This document shows positions 6,588 to 12,022 of a DNA stretch of 12,022 bases, one piece after another. Made by a program: the position numbers and the translations under genes. The notes below the pieces were generated by a model. That model saw only the letters and a program-made list of their open reading frames with translations. It made no database searches and was not told the origin of the DNA. The stretch's first letter is position 1. Each line of letters begins with the position of its first letter. The stretch comes from Desulfonatronaceae bacterium UBA663 (GTDB taxonomy: Bacteria; Desulfobacterota; Desulfovibrionia; Desulfovibrionales; Desulfonatronaceae), in NCBI GenBank assembly GCA_002299865.1, contig DBNV01000079.1, positions 1 through 12,022 of the forward strand, read 5' to 3'.

Positions 6588-7160
6588 ATGAAGTTGAAAC
6601 GCATCACGGTTTACTGGATGACGGTGCTCATGGTGCTCGCGGGAGCCGGACTGGCCTTTGCGGCCTCCGATGGCGGCGACATGGCCAAGTGGAAGGATTT
6701 CATGTGGCGAATAATCAATTTCGTCATCTTCATCGGCATCCTTTATCTTGTGGCTGGGAAACGTATCGGTCAGATGTTGACCTCCCGTCGGCAACAGATC
6801 CGCGACGATCTCGAGAATCTGGACCGCCGCCGCGAGGAAGCGGACAAAAAGCTGCGCCATGTGGAGGCTCAAATCAAGGATCTTGACGCTCAGCGCGAAA
6901 AGATCCTGGCAGACTTCCAGGCCCAGGGCGAGAACCTGAAAAAGGCGATCATCACCCAGGCTGAGGAGAAGGCCAAGCAGATCAAGGCCCAGGCTCAAAC
7001 CGCCGCTGCCCAGGAATACAAGCTGGCCACGGAAAAGCTGCGCGACGAACTTTCCGGGATGGTCGTTGAGGCTGCCGAGAAGATGATCCAAAGCCAGTTG
7101 ACCAAGGAAAACCATGAGCAATTGATCCAACAATCCTTAACAAGGGTGGTGATGAATTGA
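6588..7160 (+). CDS. atpF: ATP synthase F0 subunit b (peripheral stalk)
   Basis: This is the second b-type stalk subunit, probably pairing with b'. The product is 190 aa, longer than the roughly 156 aa of the E. coli b subunit. The extra length is an N-terminal part resembling a secretion signal: basic MKLKR, a hydrophobic core (6-22) and an Ala-x-Ala type site (AFA, 23-25). A second hydrophobic segment (about 41-57, RIINFVIFIGILYLV) is the membrane anchor. Residues 60-190 form a long charged helix. GGAGGG (6581-6586) is only 2 nt from the ATG; TTG at 6594 is an alternative with better spacing and would remove two residues. The stop overlaps the atpH start (TTGA). Confidence 0.93.
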   Translation: MKLKRITVYWMTVLMVLAGAGLAFAASDGGDMAKWKDFMWRIINFVIFIGILYLVAGKRIGQMLTSRRQQIRDDLENLDRRREEADKKLRHVEAQIKDLDAQREKILADFQAQGENLKKAIITQAEEKAKQIKAQAQTAAAQEYKLATEKLRDELSGMVVEAAEKMIQSQLTKENHEQLIQQSLTRVVMN

Positions 7161-7708
7161 TTGGAAACATCGTGGCGCGCAGATACGCCCGGGCGCTTTT
7201 TTCCTTGGGGAAGGAGCAGGGAGATGCCGAACTCATCGCCTACGGCAATAATCTCTCCGGGTTGGTTGAGGCCCTGAAAGAGTCGCCACAGTTGGACCGC
7301 ATATTTCGCAATCCTGTTTTCAAGGCGGAAGAGAAAAAAGCGGTGCTGGACGCGATTCTTTCAAAAATCGAACCCAAGCAGATGGTCATCAATTTCTGTC
7401 ATCTCCTGGCGGATAACAACAGGCTGAGCTTTCTTGCGGAGATAGAGGCGTTTTACGCGCAGCTGCTGGACGAACATCAGGGCGTGTCCCGCGGAGAGGT
7501 GGTCACCGCCATCAAGCTGGACAAGGATCTGAAGGACAAACTGAAAAGTTCCCTGGAGGAAAAAGTCAGCCGTCAGCTGGTGCTGGAGTATGCGGTTGAT
7601 CCAAGTATATTGGGCGGACTTGTGTTGAAGGTCGGCGACAGGGTTATGGACGCCAGCCTTCGGGCGCAACTGGTCGCGATGAAAGAAACCATCAAGAGGG
7701 GTGAGTAA
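7157..7708 (+). CDS. atpH: ATP synthase F1 subunit delta
   Basis: Delta (OSCP-type) caps the alpha3beta3 hexamer and joins it to the b stalk. The product is 183 aa, normal for the family. The N-terminal helical domain begins IVARRYARALFSL (5-17). The C-terminal signature VDPSILGGLVLKVGDRVMDASL (147-168) is clear. Initiation is probably at TTG 7157, overlapping the atpF stop in TTGA and preceded by GGTGA (7148-7152) with a 4-nt gap. GTG 7172 is an alternative that would remove five residues but leaves less room before the conserved RRYARAL. The gap to atpA is 5 nt. Confidence 0.95.
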   Translation: MIGNIVARRYARALFSLGKEQGDAELIAYGNNLSGLVEALKESPQLDRIFRNPVFKAEEKKAVLDAILSKIEPKQMVINFCHLLADNNRLSFLAEIEAFYAQLLDEHQGVSRGEVVTAIKLDKDLKDKLKSSLEEKVSRQLVLEYAVDPSILGGLVLKVGDRVMDASLRAQLVAMKETIKRGE

Positions 7709-7713
7709 CGGCC

Positions 7714-9225
7714 ATGCAAATCAAAGCAGATGAAATCAGCAAAATCATTGAAAGCCAGATTCAGAACTATGAACAACGCGTGGAGATGAGCGAGACGGGC
7801 GTTGTCCTGTCCGTCGGCGACGGCATTGCCCGCGTTTACGGCGTGGAAAACGTCATGGCCATGGAGTTGCTTGAGTTTACCGGCGGCGTCTACGGCATGG
7901 TTCTGAACCTGGAAGAGGACAACGTGGGTGTCGCTCTGCTGGGCGAGGACAGGCACATCAAGGAAGGCGACACGGTCAAACGGACCGGGCGCATCTTCCA
8001 GGTTCCCGTGGGCAAGGCCGTTGTCGGCCGGGTCATTGATCCCTTGGGTAGACCGCTGGACGGCAGGGGCCCCATTGAGGCCAATGAATTCCGGAGAGTG
8101 GAAATCAAGGCCCCCGGCGTCGTGGCCCGCAAATCCGTCCATGAGCCCATGTACACCGGCCTGAAGGCGGTTGACGCCATGACGCCCATCGGCCGCGGTC
8201 AGCGCGAGCTGATCCTCGGCGACCGGCAGATCGGCAAGACCGCCCTGTGCCTGGACGCCATCCTGGCCCAGAAGGAAAGCGACATCTATTGCTTCTATGT
8301 GGCCATCGGCCAGAAGAAGTCCACCGTGGCCCTGGTGGTGGACACCCTGCGCAAGTACGGCGCCATGGAATACACTACGGTCATTTCGGCCACGGCGTCC
8401 GAGCCGGCGTCCCTGCAGTACATCGCGGCCTATGCCGGTTGCACCATGGCTGAGTACTACCGCGACAGCGGCAAGCATGCCCTGATCATCTACGACGACC
8501 TGTCCAAACAGGCCGTGGCTTACCGCCAGATGTCCCTGCTCCTGCGCCGTCCTCCGGGACGCGAAGCCTTCCCCGGCGACATTTTCTACAACCACTCCCG
8601 CTTGCTGGAACGCGCCTCCAAGCTCAACGACAATCTGGGCGCCGGATCATTGACCGCCCTGCCCATCATTGAAACCCAGGCCGGCGACGTGTCCGCGTAC
8701 ATCCCGACCAACGTCATCTCCATTACCGATGGTCAGGTGTACCTCGAACCCAGCCTGTTCTACGCCGGCGTGCGCCCGGCCATCAACGTCGGTCTGTCCG
8801 TATCCCGGGTGGGCGGCGCGGCCCAGATCAAGGCCATGAAGCAAGTGGCCGGGACCCTGCGTCTGGACTTGGCCCAGTACCGCGAACTGGCCGCATTTGC
8901 CTCGTTCGGCTCGGACCTGGACAAGGCCACGCAGCAGCGTTTGAACCGCGGCATGCGTCTGGTGGAACTCTTAAAGCAGCCCCAGTACAAGCCCATGACC
9001 GTGGCCGAGCAGGTGGTCTCCTTGTTTGCCGGCACGCGCGGCCTCATGGACGATCTGCCCGTGTCAGCGGTCTCCAAGTTTGAAAATGAATTGCTGGAGC
9101 ATATGCGTAACCAGCGTCCCGAAATCCTGAACGACATAAAAACCAAACAGGCTTTGGACGCGAATCTTGAAGCAAGACTGCGCGAGGCCATCGAAGCGGT
9201 GAAGAAGACCTTCCAGGCCAAATAA
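7714..9225 (+). CDS. atpA: ATP synthase F1 subunit alpha
   Basis: Alpha carries the non-catalytic nucleotide sites and alternates with beta in the F1 ring in the cytoplasm. The product is 503 aa, typical in length. It has an N-terminal beta-barrel domain (about 25-95), a central nucleotide-binding domain and a C-terminal helical domain. The Walker A loop is GDRQIGKT (169-176), with Ile at the place where many family members have Thr; the essential Lys175 and Thr176 are kept. ALIIYDDLSKQAVAYRQ (256-272) contains the Walker B region. The arginine contributed to the catalytic site is Arg365 in SVSRVGGAAQ. The start ATG is preceded by GGTGAG (7700-7705), which lies inside the end of atpH. Confidence 0.98.
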   Translation: MQIKADEISKIIESQIQNYEQRVEMSETGVVLSVGDGIARVYGVENVMAMELLEFTGGVYGMVLNLEEDNVGVALLGEDRHIKEGDTVKRTGRIFQVPVGKAVVGRVIDPLGRPLDGRGPIEANEFRRVEIKAPGVVARKSVHEPMYTGLKAVDAMTPIGRGQRELILGDRQIGKTALCLDAILAQKESDIYCFYVAIGQKKSTVALVVDTLRKYGAMEYTTVISATASEPASLQYIAAYAGCTMAEYYRDSGKHALIIYDDLSKQAVAYRQMSLLLRRPPGREAFPGDIFYNHSRLLERASKLNDNLGAGSLTALPIIETQAGDVSAYIPTNVISITDGQVYLEPSLFYAGVRPAINVGLSVSRVGGAAQIKAMKQVAGTLRLDLAQYRELAAFASFGSDLDKATQQRLNRGMRLVELLKQPQYKPMTVAEQVVSLFAGTRGLMDDLPVSAVSKFENELLEHMRNQRPEILNDIKTKQALDANLEARLREAIEAVKKTFQAK

Positions 9226-9230
9226 CCGCC

Positions 9231-9253
9231 AGGAGAGAACAACAGGAGAGAAC
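9231..9253 (+). repeat. Tandemly duplicated ribosome binding site before atpG
   Basis: AGGAGAGAAC occurs twice, at 9231-9240 and 9244-9253, with a 13-nt period. The second copy is correctly placed for the atpG ATG (AGGAG ends 6 nt before it). The first would be about 19 nt away, too far for direct use. Confidence 0.8.
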
Positions 9254-9254
9254 C

Positions 9255-10136
9255 ATGGCTACTTTGAAGGACATTAAGCGCAAGATCGGCGGGGTCAAGA
9301 AGACCAAGCAGATCACCAAGGCCATGAACATGGTGGCGTCGGCCAAGTTGCGCAAGGCTCAGCAGCGGATTGAACGCTTCAGGCCCTACGCCGACAAGTT
9401 TTATGAAATGCTCACGGATTTGAGCAGCCGCACCGACGCCTCAGTCCATCCCCTGCTGGAAGTGCGTGAGGAGATCAAGAAGGTGGCCATTGTCCTGGTC
9501 ACTGCGGACAGGGGATTGTGCGGCAGCTTTAACGTCAACCTGACCAACAAGGCCCGCAAGCTCGCCAAAGAAAAGGAAGCTGCCGGCAAGGTGGTCGAGT
9601 TCGTCTGTGTCGGGAAAAAAGGACGGGACGTGCTGCGCAAGCAGCCTTGGCCGATCATTTCCGACCACGTAAACGTCATGAACACGTTTGACTTCACGCT
9701 CGGCGTTGAACTCGGCGCCAAACTGATGAACAGCTATCTCAACCATGAGATAGATGAAGTGATTATTGTTTTTGGACAGTTCAAAAGCATTGCCAAGCAG
9801 GAAACGGTCTCATTGCGCGTCCTGCCCATCGTTTCCGAAACCGCGGCAAAGGAAGCGCCTGCGGCGGCCCCCAGCGAGTATATTTACGAACCTTCGGTGG
9901 AAGGCATCCTCGCTGAGTTGCTGCCCCGCTTCGTGAATGTGCAAATCTACAGGGGCCTGCTGGATACGAACGCCAGCGAGCACGCCTCGCGGATGCGGGC
10001 CATGGATAATGCGACCAAGAACTGTGATGACTTGGCAAAATCATTGACGTTGGTCTATAACAAGGCCAGGCAAAGCGCCATTACCAAAGAGCTGATGGAT
10101 ATCGTCGGCGGCGCTGAAGCACTGAAATCTGCCTAA
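9255..10136 (+). CDS. atpG: ATP synthase F1 subunit gamma
   Basis: Gamma is the central rotor shaft that turns inside the alpha3beta3 ring and couples proton flow to catalysis. The product is 293 aa. The N-terminal helix includes IGGVKKTKQITKAMNMVASAKL (11-32), the middle contains DRGLCGSFN (85-93), and the C-terminal helix carries the family signature SRMRAMDNATKN (245-256). A short Ala/Pro-rich stretch (AAKEAPAAAP, 197-206) sits in the globular middle domain, where the length of gamma varies. Two copies of a purine-rich ribosome binding site precede the ATG. The gap to atpD is 17 nt. Confidence 0.97.
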   Translation: MATLKDIKRKIGGVKKTKQITKAMNMVASAKLRKAQQRIERFRPYADKFYEMLTDLSSRTDASVHPLLEVREEIKKVAIVLVTADRGLCGSFNVNLTNKARKLAKEKEAAGKVVEFVCVGKKGRDVLRKQPWPIISDHVNVMNTFDFTLGVELGAKLMNSYLNHEIDEVIIVFGQFKSIAKQETVSLRVLPIVSETAAKEAPAAAPSEYIYEPSVEGILAELLPRFVNVQIYRGLLDTNASEHASRMRAMDNATKNCDDLAKSLTLVYNKARQSAITKELMDIVGGAEALKSA

Positions 10137-10153
10137 AGAAGGGGGCGTTGTAC

Positions 10154-11560
10154 ATGAGTGAACTTATGGAAGGAAAGGTGGCGCAAGTCATTGGACCCGT
10201 TGTGGACGTAGCCTTTCCGGAAGGAAAGCTGCCCAACATTTTGAGTGCGTTGCATATTTATAATCCCAACAATGAGGATGCACCCGACTTGGTGGTCGAG
10301 GTGGCTCAGCATCTGGGCAACAATCTGGTCCGGTGCATCGCCATGGACGCAACCGACGGTCTGGTTCGGGGAACCGTGGCCAAGGCCACCGGCAAACCGA
10401 TCATGATGCCCGTTGGTCAACCGGCCCTGGGCCGCATCTTGAACGTTGTGGGGCGTCCTGTGGACGAATTGGGAGAAGTGAAGTCCACCAAGATGATGCC
10501 CATTCACCGCAGCGCGCCTAGCTTTACCGAGCAGAGCACCAAGGTGGAACTGCTGGAAACCGGCGTGAAGGTCATTGATCTGCTCATCCCTTTCCCCAAG
10601 GGCGGAAAGATCGGCATGTTCGGCGGTGCCGGCGTGGGTAAGACCGTTATCTTGATGGAGATGATCAACAATATCGCTAAGCAGCACGGTGGGATCTCGG
10701 TGTTCGCCGGCGTGGGTGAGCGTTCCCGCGAGGGCAACGATCTTTACCATGAAATGAAGGATGCCGGGGTTCTGGAAAAGGCTGCGTTGATCTACGGCCA
10801 GATGAACGAGCCTCCAGGGGCCCGCGCCCGCGTTGCCCTGAGCGCCTTGACTTCCGCCGAGTACTTCCGCGACGAGGAAGGCCAGGACGTGCTGCTTTTC
10901 ATTGACAACATTTTCCGCTTCACCCAGGCTGGCTCAGAAGTGTCCGCGCTTCTCGGACGCATGCCCTCCGCCGTGGGCTACCAGCCGACCCTGGGCACGG
11001 ACCTCGGTGAGTTGCAGGAGCGCATCACCTCCACCACCAAGGGGTCCATCACTTCAGTGCAGGCCGTGTACGTGCCCGCCGACGACCTGACCGACCCCGC
11101 TCCGGCCACGACCTTCGCCCATTTGAACGGCACCATCGTCCTGTCCCGGCAGATCGCTGAATTGGGCATCTATCCGGCCGTGGATCCCCTGGACTCCACC
11201 TCCAGCATTTTGGACCCCAACATCCTGGGTGTGGAACACTACAATGTGGCCCGGCAACTGCAGATGATTCTCCAGAAATACAAGGATCTTCAAGACATCA
11301 TCGCCATTCTGGGCATAGACGAACTCTCCGACGAAGACAAACTGACCGTGTCCCGGGCCAGAAAGATCCAACGCTTTTTGTCCCAGCCCTTCTTTGTCGC
11401 CGCCCAGTTTACCGGTAAGGAAGGCCGTTATGTGAAGTCGGAAGACACGGTGCGCGGCTTCCAGGAAATCATTGACGGCAAGCACGACGATATCCCCGAG
11501 CAGGCCTTCTACATGGTCGGCACCATTGAGGAAGCCCTGGAAAACGCGAAGAAACTCTAA
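10154..11560 (+). CDS. atpD: ATP synthase F1 subunit beta (catalytic)
   Basis: Beta makes or hydrolyses ATP at the three catalytic sites of F1. The product is 468 aa from the ATG at 10154. Key residues are present: Walker A GGAGVGKT (157-164, Lys163), the catalytic Glu189 in GVGERSREGND, and the Walker B strand VLLFID (246-251). ERITSTTKGSITSVQAVYVPADDLTDPAP is clear further on, and DELSDED, the version of the DELSEED lever that contacts gamma, lies near the C-terminus. The TTG at 10148 could extend the protein by two residues, but AAGGGG (within 10139-10145) is well spaced for the ATG and too close for the TTG. Confidence 0.98.
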   Translation: MSELMEGKVAQVIGPVVDVAFPEGKLPNILSALHIYNPNNEDAPDLVVEVAQHLGNNLVRCIAMDATDGLVRGTVAKATGKPIMMPVGQPALGRILNVVGRPVDELGEVKSTKMMPIHRSAPSFTEQSTKVELLETGVKVIDLLIPFPKGGKIGMFGGAGVGKTVILMEMINNIAKQHGGISVFAGVGERSREGNDLYHEMKDAGVLEKAALIYGQMNEPPGARARVALSALTSAEYFRDEEGQDVLLFIDNIFRFTQAGSEVSALLGRMPSAVGYQPTLGTDLGELQERITSTTKGSITSVQAVYVPADDLTDPAPATTFAHLNGTIVLSRQIAELGIYPAVDPLDSTSSILDPNILGVEHYNVARQLQMILQKYKDLQDIIAILGIDELSDEDKLTVSRARKIQRFLSQPFFVAAQFTGKEGRYVKSEDTVRGFQEIIDGKHDDIPEQAFYMVGTIEEALENAKKL

Positions 11561-11578
11561 GCTTGAAGGCGGCAGATC

Positions 11579-11986
11579 ATGGCTAAGACCATACATTTGG
11601 AAATCGTCACTCCCGACCGGAAACTGCTCAGCGAAGACGTGGATTTCGTGGGTGCTCCCGGCTACAACGGCGAGTTCGGCATCCTTCCGGATCACGCTCC
11701 TTTTCTTTCAGCGCTTGGAGTCGGCAGCCTGCACTACAACCAAGGCGGAAAAACATACTGGATATTCATTTCCGGCGGGTTTGCCGAGGTGTCGGCCAAT
11801 AAAATGAGCGTGTTGGCCGAGGTCGCCGAGCGGGCCGAGGAGATCGATATCGAACGCGCACGGAAGGCCAGGGAGCGCGCGGAAAAGCGGCTTGTGGAGC
11901 AGAGGGCCCAGATTGATTTCGTCCGAGCCCAGGCTGCCTTGCAACGCGCCTTGACGCGTATGAAAACCAGAAGCTACACTTCCTGA
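11579..11986 (+). CDS. atpC: ATP synthase F1 subunit epsilon
   Basis: Epsilon sits at the base of gamma, contacts the c-ring and can inhibit ATP hydrolysis. The product is 135 aa, the usual length. The N-terminal beta-sandwich (about 1-85) opens with IHLEIVTPDRKLLSEDVDFV and contains GEFGILPDHAPF (31-42), the family signature. The C-terminal helical part (about 88-135) is complete, rich in Arg, Glu and Ala, and ends MKTRSYTS. An AAGG (11566-11569) lies 9 nt before the ATG. It is the last gene of the operon within the window; 36 nt follow before the edge. Confidence 0.96.
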   Translation: MAKTIHLEIVTPDRKLLSEDVDFVGAPGYNGEFGILPDHAPFLSALGVGSLHYNQGGKTYWIFISGGFAEVSANKMSVLAEVAERAEEIDIERARKARERAEKRLVEQRAQIDFVRAQAALQRALTRMKTRSYTS

Positions 11987-12001
11987 TTGATTCTTGCAAC
12001 A

Positions 12002-12022
12002 CCGCTCCAAAAAAGAAAGCGG
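12002..12022 (+). terminator. Possible start of a terminator after atpC, cut by the window edge
   Basis: CCGCT (12002-12006) and AGCGG (12018-12022) form a 5-bp inverted repeat around an A-rich segment. More likely, the A-run followed by a GC-rich end is the left arm of a bidirectional terminator whose other arm lies beyond the window. Only part is visible. Confidence 0.25.

Noticed and set aside
8218..8241. Ile in the alpha-subunit Walker A loop (GDRQIGKT) as a functional defect
   Set aside because: The position varies within the G-x4-GK-T/S consensus and the Lys and Thr are present, so this is most likely a normal variant.
7573..8595. Long open frame (340 codons) on the minus strand opposite atpH and atpA
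   Set aside because: It lies wholly opposite two certain, highly conserved genes. Its His/Gly/Val/Gln-rich composition is what the codon bias of the sense strand produces in antisense, and no family is recognisable.
1..12022. A hidden defence, mobile or biosynthetic system
   Set aside because: All coding space is accounted for by conserved cell-shape and ATP synthase genes. I saw no recombinase, terminal inverted repeats, spaced direct repeats or compositional break that would indicate such a system.

Overview
The window looks like chromosomal DNA from a Gram-negative, moderately GC-rich bacterium, most likely a sulfate-reducing deltaproteobacterium of the Desulfovibrionales. This rests on protein style (MreB/C, a short bactofilin beginning MAKDVISAFLG, the F1 subunits) and on the ATP synthase layout: separate b' and b genes, and no a or c subunit genes beside them. 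The lineage is inferred; no search was run. All genes lie on the + strand, tightly packed, and no mobile element, CRISPR array, tRNA or rRNA was seen.

Region 1 (about 1-147) holds the probable last codons of an unidentified gene and the mreB translation start. Region 2 (148-5855) is a cell-shape operon: mreB, mreC, mreD, mrdA (PBP2), rodA and a bactofilin gene. Adjacent genes overlap or sit within a few bases (the largest gap is 38 nt before the bactofilin), which implies one transcript and translational coupling. Together they encode the elongasome: an MreB filament at the membrane, the MreC/MreD link, the RodA glycosyltransferase and the PBP2 transpeptidase. The bactofilin is a second cytoskeletal polymer that probably also serves cell shape.

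Region 3 (5856-6137) is a 282-nt spacer with no convincing gene. It holds weak hairpins and, near its right end, an A-rich tract followed by a perfect TTGACA box, which probably drives the next operon.

Region 4 (6138-11986) is the ATP synthase operon in the order b', b, delta, alpha, gamma, beta, epsilon. It encodes complete F1 plus the peripheral stalk. The membrane a and c subunits must be encoded elsewhere. The last 36 nt may begin a terminator that the window edge cuts off.

This is essentially a core housekeeping region, and I found no undescribed system. The points worth a second look are modest: unusual start codons (mreC, mreD, atpH), a His in place of the usual Asp in a conserved RodA motif, a signal-peptide-like N-terminus on the b subunit, a duplicated ribosome-binding site before atpG, and long T-runs in the membrane-protein genes.
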